From: Thioclava sediminum | GTDB lineage: Bacteria > Pseudomonadota > Alphaproteobacteria > Rhodobacterales > Rhodobacteraceae | DNA length: 64,000 bases | Reading direction: 5' to 3' | Assembly: GCF_002020355.1 (NCBI RefSeq) | Contig: NZ_MPZV01000001.1 | Span: forward strand, 558,001-622,000 | Shown here: in pieces, positions 45,116 to 54,719 of the stretch | Numbering within the stretch: the first letter of the stretch is position 1 | How the letters are laid out: each line of letters starts with the position of its first letter | Position numbers and translations under genes: made by a program | Notes under the pieces: generated by a model | The model's input: only the letters and a program-made list of their open reading frames with translations | What the model was told of the DNA's origin: nothing | Database searches by the model: none

Positions 45116-45691
45116 ATGATCGGCCTTGAGACGATCTCCGTATTGATGGCGAAACACGGCCTCGCCGTGCTGGCGCCGATTGCGGTGCTCGAAGGTCCGA
45201 TCGTGACGGTGATCGCGGCGTGGCTCGCTAGCCAGAACATGTTCTCGGTCTGGTCGGTGGCGATCATCGTGATCCTTGCCGATCTCGTCGGCGATCTGGG
45301 GCTCTATGCGCTCGGTCGCTGGGGGCTGAACCGGATGCCCAAGAAGTGGCGCGACAAGCTGGGCCTCAGCCGCGCGCGGCTCGTGAGTGCGGCGCGGCAC
45401 TTCCAGAACAAGGGGATCAAGACGCTGGTCTTCGGCAAGCTGACCCATTCGGCAGGCGCGCCGGTGCTGGTCGCAGCCGGGGTCGCGCGGATGAATGTCT
45501 GGGTCTTCCTGCTCACGAACCTGATCGCCACGATCCCGAAATCGCTGGCCTTCGTGGCGCTCGGCTATTGGCTCGGTTCGCATATCGGGAAGATCGACAG
45601 CTGGCTGTCGAAAGGCTCGCTGATCCTGCTGGTCGTGATCATTCTTGGTGGCACGATCTGGTTCTTTCGCCGCAAGAGGTCGCACACATGA
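45116..45691 (+). CDS. DedA-family membrane protein
   Basis: A 191-residue polytopic protein starting at MIGLETIS (GGAG upstream). DedA/VTT hallmarks: VLEGPIVTVIAAWLAS, ADLVGDLGLYALGRWG, then FGKLTHSAGAPVLVAAGVARM, where the usual family R in F-x-R is K. DedA proteins include lipid-carrier flippases. Its place after the lipid glycosyltransferase supports a role in lipid movement or remodelling. Confidence 0.88.
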   Translation: MIGLETISVLMAKHGLAVLAPIAVLEGPIVTVIAAWLASQNMFSVWSVAIIVILADLVGDLGLYALGRWGLNRMPKKWRDKLGLSRARLVSAARHFQNKGIKTLVFGKLTHSAGAPVLVAAGVARMNVWVFLLTNLIATIPKSLAFVALGYWLGSHIGKIDSWLSKGSLILLVVIILGGTIWFFRRKRSHT

Positions 45692-46431
45692 CGACGATCA
45701 CCTGCATTCTGCCCGCCTATAACGAGGCCCCGCGGATCGGCGCGGTGCTGGAGCGTGTGCTGGACCATCGCCAGATCGCCGAGGTGATCGTGATCGACGA
45801 TGGCTCGAGCGATGGCACCGCCGAGATCGCCGAAGGCTATCGCGACGCCCATCCGCATCTGCGCGTGCTGCGCCAGACGCAGAACGGCGGCAAGACGGCC
45901 GCCGTGGCTGCCGGGATCGCGGAGGCCGCAGGCAGCCACCTGCTGCTGCTCGACAGCGATCTGCTGGGGCTGACCCATGCCGATCTGGGCGCGCTGATCG
46001 CGCCGGTGGCGAGCGGGGAGGCCGATGTCACGATCAGCCTGCGCCGCAATGCGCCGCGCATCTGGCGGGTGATCGGGCTCGATTACATCTCGGGCGAGCG
46101 GGTGATCCCGCGCGAGATGCTGGGCGAACGGCTGGACGCGCTCAACGCCCTGCCCCGCTTCGGGCTGGAAGTCTTCATGAACCGGCTGTGGATCGCAGAG
46201 CGCGCCCGGATCGCCGTCGTCTCCTGGCCCGGCGTCGACAGTCCGATGAAATCCGCGAAGCTCGGCAACTGGCGCGCGGGCGTCGCCGCCGACGCACGCA
46301 TGATCCGCGATATCTTCCGCACCATCGCGCCGCATCGCGCGCTCGGCCAGATTGTGGCGATGCGCAGCCTGCGGGTTCGCGGCGAGGCGCAGGCTTTACC
46401 GCGCAAGTGGTTGGAACGTATACCTCGCTGA
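45688..46431 (+). CDS. Family 2 glycosyltransferase
   Basis: A 247-residue GT-A enzyme: ILPAYNEAPRIGAVL, VIDDGSSDGT, and the metal-binding D-S-D in LLLDSDLLGL. It has no membrane helices, unlike the upstream GT. It overlaps the DedA gene by 4 bases (ATGA). It may add a second sugar or act on another lipid acceptor. The operon of four overlapping genes ends here or at the following flavoprotein. Confidence 0.88.
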   Translation: MTTITCILPAYNEAPRIGAVLERVLDHRQIAEVIVIDDGSSDGTAEIAEGYRDAHPHLRVLRQTQNGGKTAAVAAGIAEAAGSHLLLLDSDLLGLTHADLGALIAPVASGEADVTISLRRNAPRIWRVIGLDYISGERVIPREMLGERLDALNALPRFGLEVFMNRLWIAERARIAVVSWPGVDSPMKSAKLGNWRAGVAADARMIRDIFRTIAPHRALGQIVAMRSLRVRGEAQALPRKWLERIPR

Positions 46432-46465
46432 ACGGTTCGGTTCACGACAGATCAGCGGAGGTTTC

Positions 46466-47890
46466 ATGTCACAACACGCGCGCGTCGTTATCATCGGCTC
46501 TGGCTCGGCCGGACTGTCTGCCCTGCGCGAAGTGCGCCATGCGACCGATGACTTCCTGATCGTCAATGACGGCCATTGGGGCACGACCTGTGCCGAAAGC
46601 GGCTGCATGCCCTCCAAGGCGCTGATCGAAGCCGCCAACGCCTTCCACCGCCGCCACGACTTCGAGGCCTTCGGGATTTCCGGTACCGAGGCGCTGCGCA
46701 TCGATGTGCCCGCGGTGATGGCGCGGATGAAACGGATGCGCGACGGGTTCACGAAATCCCCGCGCAAGGTTCCCAAAGCCCTTGGCGACAAAGCGATTTC
46801 GGGCCGTGCGACGCTCCTCGGCCCGAACCGGATCGAGATCGAGGGCCATGGCGAAGTGACCGCCGATGCGATTATCCTCGCGACGGGTTCGTCGCCGGTG
46901 CTGCCGGGGCCTTGGAAGACCTTCGGCGAGCGTATCCTGACCACCGACACGCTGTTCACCCTCGACGATCTGCCGAAGCGGATCGCGGTGATCGGCATGG
47001 GCGCGATCGGCGTGGAGCTGGCACAGGCGATGGCCCGGATGGGGATCGAGGTCGCGGGTTTCGACGCGCTGGAAAGCGTTGCCGGCATGACCGACCCGGA
47101 GGTCGCAGCGGTCTTGCGCGACGCCATCGCGGCGGAGCTGCCGCTGCATCTGGGCGCCCCAGCGGAGATTTCCGAAGGCAATGCGGGCAGCCTGATCGTG
47201 AAAGGCGCAGGCGGCGCGGAATTCGAGGCCGACGCCGTGCTCGCCGCGATGGGCCGCCGCCCCAATATCGCGGGGCTCGGGCTGGAGACGCTGGGCGTGC
47301 CGCTCGACGATCACGGGATGCCGGAGGTCGACGCCACCACGACCCGGATCGGCGGTCTGTCGGTCTTTCTGACAGGCGACGCGAATGCCATTCGTCCGAT
47401 TTTGCACGAGGCCTCGGACGAGGGGCATATCGCGGGGCGCAACGCCGTAGCCGATGCCCCGCGCTGCTATAGCCGCCGGACGTCGATGGCCATCGCCTTC
47501 AGCGCGCCCAATGCGGTGCGCGTGGGGCAAAGCTTCAAGGACCTCGAGGGGCAGAACATCCTGATCGGCAGCGCGGATTTCGCGACGCAATCGCGTGCCC
47601 GGCTGGCCGAAGAGGCGTATGGCATGCTCCGCGTCTATGCCGAGCCCGAGAGCGGCAAGCTGCTGGGCTGCGAGATGGCGCTGCCCGAGGGCGAGCATTT
47701 CGCGCATCTCTTCGGCCTCGCGATCCAGTCGGGCATGAGCGTTTTCGACATGCTGGCGATGCCCTTCTATCACCCGGTGATGGAGGAAGGCCTGCGGAGC
47801 GCGCTGCGCGAAATTTCCAAGCAGCTTCCCGAGGAAGACCGGTCGGACCTCTCCGATTGCCCCGAGAAAGGGCATCCGGCACTCGACTAA
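46466..47890 (+). CDS. Dihydrolipoyl dehydrogenase-like flavoprotein
   Basis: 474 residues from MSQHARVV (GCGGAGG upstream). FAD site IIGSGSAGLSAL, redox pair TTCAESGCMPSK (a CX4C), NAD site VIGMGAIGVELAQ, and a C-terminal FYHPVMEEGLR with the active His-Pro...Glu. No E2 or lipoyl protein gene is nearby, so it may be an Lpd paralogue with another disulfide substrate. It is 34 bases behind the GT2 gene and convergent with the BKACE gene. Confidence 0.88.
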   Translation: MSQHARVVIIGSGSAGLSALREVRHATDDFLIVNDGHWGTTCAESGCMPSKALIEAANAFHRRHDFEAFGISGTEALRIDVPAVMARMKRMRDGFTKSPRKVPKALGDKAISGRATLLGPNRIEIEGHGEVTADAIILATGSSPVLPGPWKTFGERILTTDTLFTLDDLPKRIAVIGMGAIGVELAQAMARMGIEVAGFDALESVAGMTDPEVAAVLRDAIAAELPLHLGAPAEISEGNAGSLIVKGAGGAEFEADAVLAAMGRRPNIAGLGLETLGVPLDDHGMPEVDATTTRIGGLSVFLTGDANAIRPILHEASDEGHIAGRNAVADAPRCYSRRTSMAIAFSAPNAVRVGQSFKDLEGQNILIGSADFATQSRARLAEEAYGMLRVYAEPESGKLLGCEMALPEGEHFAHLFGLAIQSGMSVFDMLAMPFYHPVMEEGLRSALREISKQLPEEDRSDLSDCPEKGHPALD

Positions 47891-48639
47891 AGGGCTGCGA
47901 TCTCGGCCACGCGCGCGGCGTTGTCGTGCGCGGTGGTGCCGTCCGCCATCACCAGCGAGTTCTCGAACCCGACCCGCGCCTTGCCGCCCTTGGCGAGCGC
48001 ATTGCGCAGGCAGTCGGTCTCGCCCGAGCCGAAGGCGCAGATCGCCCAGTCAGGGGTGATCGCCTCGGCCTGCATCCAGTCGAGGAACGGATCGAGCATC
48101 GCGGGCGTCGAGACCTGCCCCGCAACATAGCGACCCATCACGAAGATCAGTTGCAGCCCGGGATCGCGCAGCAGGCGATCCGGCAGTACATGCACCAGCG
48201 CCTCGGCATCCTCGCGGGAATAGAGGATATGTTGGATCGCGATCCCACGTTCCGCTGCCTCTTCGTAAAACCGTATTGCCTGCAATTCGTGGTCGCGCAG
48301 CATCTCGCGCGCCGAGACCGAGACCATCTGCGCGCCCGAGTTCAACGCGACATAGCGCTGATGCCCCGGTTCGTAGCGCCCTGCGGCCTCGGTGGTGATC
48401 TGGATCGCCATCTGGCCCAGAAGCGGGCGCAGATGAGCCAGCGCCTCGGCATAGGCGCCACTATCGAGCAGATGCCCGCCCGCGTCGTCGCGCAGATGCA
48501 GATGCAGCGCCCCTGCCCCGGCGTCGCGGCAGGCCAGCGCGGTCTGCGCAATCTCGTCCAAGGTGATCGGCAGCGCCGGGTGATCGGTCTTCGTCTTGGT
48601 CGCCCCGTTCGGCGCGACCATGATATGCGGCAGGCTCAC
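47887..48639 (-). CDS. BKACE family protein (DUF849, beta-keto acid cleavage enzyme)
   Basis: 250 residues from a GTG at 48639 that overlaps the aminotransferase stop (GTGA). TIM-barrel family with Zn ligands in ALHLHLRDDAGGH and a C-terminal FENSLVMADG. BKACE enzymes condense a beta-keto acid with acetyl-CoA to give acetoacetate and a new CoA ester. Coupled to an aminotransferase, it would cleave the keto acid made from a beta-amino acid. Confidence 0.88.
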   Translation of the reverse strand: MSLPHIMVAPNGATKTKTDHPALPITLDEIAQTALACRDAGAGALHLHLRDDAGGHLLDSGAYAEALAHLRPLLGQMAIQITTEAAGRYEPGHQRYVALNSGAQMVSVSAREMLRDHELQAIRFYEEAAERGIAIQHILYSREDAEALVHVLPDRLLRDPGLQLIFVMGRYVAGQVSTPAMLDPFLDWMQAEAITPDWAICAFGSGETDCLRNALAKGGKARVGFENSLVMADGTTAHDNAARVAEIAAL

Positions 48640-49958
48640 CCGAGAACCTCGCGGATCGCGGTGCCGAGCTTGTCCACCAATTCCCCGATCTGGTCGTCGG
48701 TGATGATGAAGGGCGGCGCGAGCAGGATGTGATCGCCGCGCTGGCCGTCGATCGTGCCCCCCATCGGATAGCAGACGAGCCCGGCCTCGAAAGCCGCCGC
48801 CTTGAGCTTCTTGTTGATTGCCTTGGCCGGGTCCATCGGCTCTTTCGTGGCACGGTCGGCCACGATTTCCAGCCCGCGGAACATGCCGCGCCCGCGAATA
48901 TCGCCGATATGCGGATGCTGGCCGAAGGCCTCGCGCAGCGCCGCGTCGAGCACTTCGCCCTGCTGCGCCGCCCGCGCGACCAGTCCGCCCTCGGTCAGCT
49001 TCTTGACCACCGCATCGCCCGCAGCGGTCGCGGTCGGGTGGCCGATATAGGTGTGGCCGTGCTGGAAGAAGCCCGAGCCGTTGACGAAGGCGTCGTAAAT
49101 CTCGGAGGTGCAGAGCGCCGCCCCGATGGGCTGGTAGCCCGCACCGAGCCCCTTCGCGATGGTGACGATATCGGGCGCGATCCCGTCCTGCTCGCAGGCG
49201 AAAAGCGTGCCGGTCCGGCCCATCCCGCACATCACCTCGTCGAGGATCAGCAGGATGCCGTATTGGTCGCAGATCTCGCGGATGCGCTTGAAATAGCCCT
49301 TCACCGGCGGCACCGCGCCCATCGTGGCGCCGACGACCGGCTCGGCGATGAAGCCGATCACGTTCTCTGCCCCGAGGCGCTGAATCTCGGCCTCCAGCTC
49401 GTTTGCGACGCGCAGACCGTATTCCTCGGCGGTCTCGCCTTCCTCGCGCCAGCGGTATTCATGCACGGGTGCGATGTGGCTCACATCGATCAGCAGCGGG
49501 TTGAACTTCTCCCGGCGCCACGCATTGCCACCAGCCGCCAGCGCGCCCAGCGTGTTGCCGTGATAGGACTGGCGGCGCGCGATGAAATGCGACCGGCTCG
49601 GCTCGCCCTTCTCGACGAAATACTGCCGTGCCATCTTCAGCGCGCTCTCCACCGCCTCCGATCCCCCGGACGTGAAATAGACGCGATCCAAGCTCCCCGG
49701 CGCGTGAGCGATGAGACGATCGGCCAGCCGTTCGGCGGGTTCGGAGGTGAAGAAACTCGTGTGCGCGAAGGCGATATTGTCGATCTGAGCCTTGATCGCG
49801 GCAGTCACGTCTGCGTCAGAGTGACCGAGGCAGGACACCGCCGCGCCCCCGGACCCATCGAGATATCGCTTCCCGTTGGCATCGAGGATGTAGATACCGT
49901 CGCCCTTTACCGCCAAGGGCGGATTGGACTTCGTGTGGCGGGGGAATACGTGACTCAT
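48636..49958 (-). CDS. Class III aminotransferase, probably acting on a beta- or omega-amino acid
   Basis: A 440-residue PLP enzyme: YFTSGGSEAVESALK, SYHGNTLG, ILDEVMCGMGRTG, and the PLP Lys in TIAKGLGAGYQPIGA. The start follows GGAGGGACCGAT. It is translationally coupled to BKACE and divergent from rpiR-TRAP, so the imported solute is probably its amino donor. The substrate is not identifiable from sequence; it is distinct from the beta-alanine enzyme at 25.5-26.8 kb. Confidence 0.9.
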   Translation of the reverse strand: MSHVFPRHTKSNPPLAVKGDGIYILDANGKRYLDGSGGAAVSCLGHSDADVTAAIKAQIDNIAFAHTSFFTSEPAERLADRLIAHAPGSLDRVYFTSGGSEAVESALKMARQYFVEKGEPSRSHFIARRQSYHGNTLGALAAGGNAWRREKFNPLLIDVSHIAPVHEYRWREEGETAEEYGLRVANELEAEIQRLGAENVIGFIAEPVVGATMGAVPPVKGYFKRIREICDQYGILLILDEVMCGMGRTGTLFACEQDGIAPDIVTIAKGLGAGYQPIGAALCTSEIYDAFVNGSGFFQHGHTYIGHPTATAAGDAVVKKLTEGGLVARAAQQGEVLDAALREAFGQHPHIGDIRGRGMFRGLEIVADRATKEPMDPAKAINKKLKAAAFEAGLVCYPMGGTIDGQRGDHILLAPPFIITDDQIGELVDKLGTAIREVLG

Positions 49959-50008
49959 ATCGGTCCCTCCTTCGGGACAAGAATGCGTGAGGATCGCTGA
50001 TTACCCCA

Positions 50009-50054
50009 TGAAACATATGTTTTACGCATTGACAATATATGAAACAATTGAAAC
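50009..50054. promoter_or_regulatory. Candidate RpiR operator region with TGAAAC half-sites
   Basis: The perfect palindrome AAACATATGTTT (50011-50022) lies within TGAAACATATGTTTTA. Two further TGAAAC half-sites start at 50040 and 50049. TTGACA at 50029-50034 could be a -35. The region sits between the divergent aminotransferase and rpiR genes, fitting control of both directions by the adjacent regulator. Confidence 0.55.
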
Positions 50055-50099
50055 GGTCACCTCAACGCGATAACTGGTGATGGAACCTGGGGAGGAGCA

Positions 50100-50963
50100 T
50101 TGTCCGGCAGTTTCGAACAGCGATTGGCTGCGCAATATGGCAACCTTTCCACGCGCTTGCGTGAGGCGGGAGACTATATCGCAGACAACCCGGTGAGCAT
50201 CGCCACCCGTTCGCTGCGCACGCTGGCGAGCGAATCGAACCTTGCGCCCGCGACCTTCACCCGCCTCGCCCATGCGCTCGAATACGAGAATTTCGAAGAG
50301 CTGCGCGAGACCATGCGCGACCAGATCGGTCGCCGTGTGTCCCCCTTCGCGGACCGCGCCGATCGGCTGCAGAAAGATGCCGCCGATCCGCAGGACAGCT
50401 TCCTCAACCGTTATGCTGCGGCCACGCAGGACAATATCGCAGCCCTGACCGCCGCGATCGAGCCGGGACGGCTCGAAGCCGTGGCCGACAAGCTCGCCGC
50501 TGCACGCCGGGTGGTGCTGCTTGGCGCGCTCGGTTCGACGGGGATCGCGGAATACACCGCCTATATCGCCAATTTCCTCGGCGATAACTGGGAGCTGGGT
50601 GCACGGGCGGGCTCGTCGCTGGGCGCCACGCTCGCGGGGCTCGATGAGCGCGACGCGGTTCTGGTGATCACCAAGCCGCCCTTCGCCCGCTCCACCATCC
50701 GCAGTGCGATCCATGCCCATGAACAGGGCGCCTATGTCGCGCTGATTACCGACAGCCGCAGCTGTCCGGCGCTGCACGCGGCCGATGAGACCTTCATCGT
50801 GCCCACCGACAGCCCGCATTTCTACACGAGTTACGTTGCCACGCTGTTCTTGCTCGAAGCAATTCTGGCGCTGGTGGCGAAGCGCGCGGGACCCCGCGCA
50901 ACCGAACGGATCGCCGAGGTCGAACGGCGCAACAGGCTTCTCGACGAAGTCTATGCGCGCTGA
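50100..50963 (+). CDS. MurR/RpiR-family transcriptional regulator
   Basis: 287 residues, TTG start behind GGGGAGGAG. The N-terminal HTH_6 domain (RTLASESNLAPATFTRLAHALEY) is followed by a SIS domain (about 120-250, LLGALGSTGIAEYTAYIANFLG) that usually binds phosphosugars or other small acids. It is divergent from aminotransferase-BKACE and 57 bases ahead of the TAXI gene, so it likely regulates both. Confidence 0.92.
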   Translation: MSGSFEQRLAAQYGNLSTRLREAGDYIADNPVSIATRSLRTLASESNLAPATFTRLAHALEYENFEELRETMRDQIGRRVSPFADRADRLQKDAADPQDSFLNRYAAATQDNIAALTAAIEPGRLEAVADKLAAARRVVLLGALGSTGIAEYTAYIANFLGDNWELGARAGSSLGATLAGLDERDAVLVITKPPFARSTIRSAIHAHEQGAYVALITDSRSCPALHAADETFIVPTDSPHFYTSYVATLFLLEAILALVAKRAGPRATERIAEVERRNRLLDEVYAR

Positions 50964-51020
50964 CCGACGCGGACCGTATCTTTGAACCGAGACCCAAAAA
51001 CGACCAACGGGAGTTACTCA

Positions 51021-51995
51021 ATGAAAAAGTTCTTCAAACTCGGGGCCATCGCGGCCGTCGCCGGTGCGCTGTTCGCGCCCGCGGCGAACGCAGCCGACGA
51101 GACCTTCATCACGATCGGGACCGGCGGTGTGACCGGCGTTTACTACCCGACCGGTGGCGCAATCTGCCGCCTGATGAACAAGAGCCACAAGGAAACCGGC
51201 GTGCGTTGCTCGGTCGAATCCACCGGCGGTTCGGTCTACAACATCAACACGATCCGTTCGGGCGAGCTGGACTTCGGCATCGCCCAGTCGGACTGGCAGT
51301 ACCACGCCTACAAGGGCGACTCGAAGTTCTCCGATCAGGGTCCGTTCGAGAAGCTGCGCGCCGTGTTCTCGATCCACCCCGAGCCCTTCACCGTCGTTGC
51401 GCGTGCCGATAGCGGCATCAAGAACTTCGCCGACCTCAAGGGCAAGCGCGTGAACATCGGCAACCCCGGTTCGGGTCAGCGCGGCACGATGGAAGTGCTG
51501 ATGGACGCGATGGGCTGGAAAACCTCGGACTTCGCGCTCGCCACCGAGCTGAAGGCCGCCGAGCAGTCGAAAGCGCTCTGCGACAACCAGATCGACGCGA
51601 TGGTCTACACCGTGGGTCACCCCTCGGGTTCGATCCAGGAAGCCACCACCTCGTGCGACGCGACCCTCGTGAACGTCACGGGTGACGCGGTCGACAAGCT
51701 GGTCGCCGACAACCCCTACTACGCGAAAGCCACCATTCCGGGCGGCATGTATCGCGGCAACCCCGACGACACCCAGACCTTCGGTGTGCGCGCGACCCTC
51801 GTGACCTCGGCCGATGAGCCCGATGATGTCGTCTACGCTCTGGTGAAGTCGGTCTTCGACAACTTCGACGAGTTCAAGAAGCTGCACCCCGCTTTCGCGC
51901 ATCTGACGCCGGAAGAAATGGTCACCAAGGGCATCTCGGCTCCGATCCATCCGGGCGCTCTGAAGTACTATAAGGAGCAGGGCTGGATTAAATAA
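51021..51995 (+). CDS. TAXI-family TRAP transporter solute-binding protein
   Basis: 324 residues. Signal peptide (cleavage after ANA, residue 24), then TAXI signature [32 protein letters not shown] and [16 protein letters not shown]. It captures solute in the periplasm for the fused TRAP permease downstream. GGGAG precedes the ATG at 51021. The terminator after it suggests higher dosage than the permease. Confidence 0.95.
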   Translation: MKKFFKLGAIAAVAGALFAPAANAADETFITIGTGGVTGVYYPTGGAICRLMNKSHKETGVRCSVESTGGSVYNINTIRSGELDFGIAQSDWQYHAYKGDSKFSDQGPFEKLRAVFSIHPEPFTVVARADSGIKNFADLKGKRVNIGNPGSGQRGTMEVLMDAMGWKTSDFALATELKAAEQSKALCDNQIDAMVYTVGHPSGSIQEATTSCDATLVNVTGDAVDKLVADNPYYAKATIPGGMYRGNPDDTQTFGVRATLVTSADEPDDVVYALVKSVFDNFDEFKKLHPAFAHLTPEEMVTKGISAPIHPGALKYYKEQGWIK

Positions 51996-52011
51996 GCCCT
52001 GCGTATAACTG

Positions 52012-52041
52012 GGCGGGCGCGCTTGCGTGCCCGCCTTTTTT
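52012..52041 (+). terminator. Terminator/attenuator between TAXI and TRAP permease genes
   Basis: GGCGGGCGCG-CTTG-CGTGCCCGCC followed by TTTTTT, 17 bases after the stop. Inside an operon it would allow partial readthrough, giving excess binding protein over permease. Confidence 0.85.
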
Positions 52042-52103
52042 AGTTTCAGCTTTAAGATCATGCCGGAACAGGCGGACGGCCCTGTGGGCCGCTAGGGGGA
52101 ACG

Positions 52104-54719
52104 ATGGCGGAAAATCGCGCCTTGAACGAACAGGAATTACAGGAGCTCGTCCAGGCTTCTGACAGCGGGGCGCGCAGCCCCAAGGGTTGGGTCGGGCTCA
52201 TGGTCGCCGTGGTGGCGCTGAGCTGGTCGATCTTTCAGGTGCTTCTGGCCTCGCCCATCGGGCCGTATGTGCTGCCGGGCGACCTGATCAACAACGCCCG
52301 CCAGATCCATCTGGCCTATGCCATCTTCCTCTCGGCGATGGCGTATCCGCTGTTCAAATCCTCACCCAAGGACCATGTGCCGTGGTATGACTGGATCCTC
52401 GCGGTCGGCGGTGCGCTGCTCTCGATGTACGGCTATTTCTTCTACCAGAAGATCGTCGACAATGGCGGGCTCGCCGATATGCAGGACGCCTATATCTCCG
52501 TCCTCGGCATCATCTTCCTCTTCATCGCAGCCTATCGCACGCTCGGGCCGATCATGGTCCTGCTGGCGATCGTGTTCCTGTGCTACGTCTTCTTCGGCTC
52601 GTCGGAGTTCTTCCCCGAACAGATCCGCTGGGCCGGCGCGAGCCTGCGCAAGGCCATGTCGCATATGTGGATCACCTCCGAGGGGGTGTTCGGCATCGCG
52701 CTTGGCGTCTCGACCAAGTTCGTCTTCCTCTTCGTGCTGTTCGGCGCGCTTCTCGAGAAAGCCGGCGCGGGCAACTACTTCATCCAGATGGCCTTCGGCG
52801 CGCTCGGCCACCTGCGCGGTGGCCCGGCAAAAGCCGCCGTCGTGGGCTCTGCCGCGACCGGCCTGATCTCGGGCTCGTCGATCGCGAACGTGGTCACCAC
52901 CGGCACCTTCACCATTCCGCTGATGAAGCGCGTGGGCTTCTCGGCTGAGAAGGCGGGTTCGGTCGAGGTGGCCTCTTCGGTCAACGGCCAGATCATGCCC
53001 CCGGTGATGGGCGCTGCCGCCTTCCTGATGGTGGAATATGTCGGCATCTCCTATCTGGAGGTCATCAAACACGCCTTCATCCCGGCGATCATCTCCTACA
53101 TCGCACTGTTCTACATCGTGCATCTGGAGGCGGTGAAAAACCGGATGCCGACGATCGGCGACCGCGTGGTCTCGGTCTGGCGTACGGCCTTTGGCATGTT
53201 CGCCTTCTTCGCGGGCTTCGCGGCCCTGTGCTACGCAACGCAATTCCCGGTACGCCTCATCACCTCGATGGTGCCCGAAGGCGCGGCCTGGGTTCTCGCT
53301 CTGCTCGTCGTCGTGGTCTATCTCGGCCTCGTCTGGGTCGCCGCGAAAGCCCCCGATCTGGAGCCGGACGACCCGAATTCGGAGATCGTGAAGCTTCCCG
53401 AGATCAAGGACATCTACAAGGCGGGTCTCTACTACCTGCTGCCGATCGTCGTGCTGGTCTACTTCCTGATGATCGAGCGCAAATCGCCCGGCCTGTCGGC
53501 CTTCTGGGCCTCGTTCCTGCTGTTCTTCATCCTGCTCACGCAGAAACCGCTCAAGGCGATGTTCCGCGGCGAGAATGCGCCCATGAGCCGCTTCCGGGAA
53601 GGCGTTCTCGACCTGATCGGCGGCATGATCGACGGCGCGCGCAACATGATCGGGATCGGTCTGGCCACGGCCACTGCCGGGATCATCGTGGGCACCGTCT
53701 CGCTGACCGGGATCGGTCAGGTGATGGCCGATTTCGTCGAGTTCCTCTCGGGCGGCAACCTGATCCTGATGCTGATCTTCGTGGCGATCCTGTCGCTGAT
53801 CCTCGGGATGGGCCTGCCGACCACGGCGAACTACATCGTCGTCAGCTCGCTGATGGTGGGCGTGGTCGTCCATCTGGGCGCGCAGTCGGGCCTCGTGGTG
53901 CCGCTGATCGCGGTGCACCTGTTCGTGTTCTACTTCGGGATCATGGCAGATGTGACACCACCGGTGGGGCTAGCGAGTTTCGCGGCGGCGGCGGTCTCTG
54001 GCGGCGATGCGATCAAGACGGGCTTCACCGCCTTCTTCTATTCGCTGCGCACAGTCGCCCTGCCCTTCGTGTTCATCTTCAACACGGACCTGCTGCTGAT
54101 CGACGTGACCTGGTATCAGGCGATCTTCGTCTTCATCGTGGCGACGATCGGTATCCTCGTCTTCACCGCAGGCACGATGGGCTGGTTCATCACCCGTTCG
54201 AAGATCTGGGAGACGGTGGCGCTGCTTCTGATCGCGTTCACCCTGTTCCGTCCCGGCTATTTCATGAACATGATCGAGCCGCCCTATAACGAGGTGCCGC
54301 CTGCCAATATCACGCAGCGTCTCGACAAGGCGCCGGTCGGTCGCGAATTGCGGCTGGTCTTCTCGGGGCCCGATTACACAACGGGCGATCCGAAGGATAT
54401 GACCGTGCTGGTCAAGGTGCCCGAGGGCGCGACGGGTCAGGACCGGCTCGACAAGCTCGGCCTGAGCTTCACCGAGACGGACGGCAAGATGGTCGCGGAC
54501 GAGCCGATGTTCGGCACGGAGCTGCAGACCAAACTGCAGGGCTTCGACTTCTACGGCGACAATCCCGTCACCCTGTCCAACGTGAAGGTGCCGAACGATC
54601 AGCTTCCCAAAGAGCTGATGTTCATCCCCGCCTTCGCCCTTCTCGCGCTCATCGCTTTCCTGCAAAATCGGCGCAAGGAAGACGATGACGCGGCCTTTGC
54701 TGAAGGAGAACCGGCATGA
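52104..54719 (+). CDS. Fused TRAP transporter permease (small plus large subunits, DUF3394 tail)
   Basis: 871 residues with about 17 membrane helices. An N-terminal DctQ-like part is followed by the DctM-like domain with GSAATGLISGSSIANVVTTG and LGMGLPTTANYIVVSSLMV, then a C-terminal soluble extension (about 725-850, DUF3394-like) and a last helix. It is driven by ion gradients and pairs with TAXI proteins. Its stop overlaps the universal stress protein start (ATGA). Confidence 0.95.
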   Translation: MAENRALNEQELQELVQASDSGARSPKGWVGLMVAVVALSWSIFQVLLASPIGPYVLPGDLINNARQIHLAYAIFLSAMAYPLFKSSPKDHVPWYDWILAVGGALLSMYGYFFYQKIVDNGGLADMQDAYISVLGIIFLFIAAYRTLGPIMVLLAIVFLCYVFFGSSEFFPEQIRWAGASLRKAMSHMWITSEGVFGIALGVSTKFVFLFVLFGALLEKAGAGNYFIQMAFGALGHLRGGPAKAAVVGSAATGLISGSSIANVVTTGTFTIPLMKRVGFSAEKAGSVEVASSVNGQIMPPVMGAAAFLMVEYVGISYLEVIKHAFIPAIISYIALFYIVHLEAVKNRMPTIGDRVVSVWRTAFGMFAFFAGFAALCYATQFPVRLITSMVPEGAAWVLALLVVVVYLGLVWVAAKAPDLEPDDPNSEIVKLPEIKDIYKAGLYYLLPIVVLVYFLMIERKSPGLSAFWASFLLFFILLTQKPLKAMFRGENAPMSRFREGVLDLIGGMIDGARNMIGIGLATATAGIIVGTVSLTGIGQVMADFVEFLSGGNLILMLIFVAILSLILGMGLPTTANYIVVSSLMVGVVVHLGAQSGLVVPLIAVHLFVFYFGIMADVTPPVGLASFAAAAVSGGDAIKTGFTAFFYSLRTVALPFVFIFNTDLLLIDVTWYQAIFVFIVATIGILVFTAGTMGWFITRSKIWETVALLLIAFTLFRPGYFMNMIEPPYNEVPPANITQRLDKAPVGRELRLVFSGPDYTTGDPKDMTVLVKVPEGATGQDRLDKLGLSFTETDGKMVADEPMFGTELQTKLQGFDFYGDNPVTLSNVKVPNDQLPKELMFIPAFALLALIAFLQNRRKEDDDAAFAEGEPA

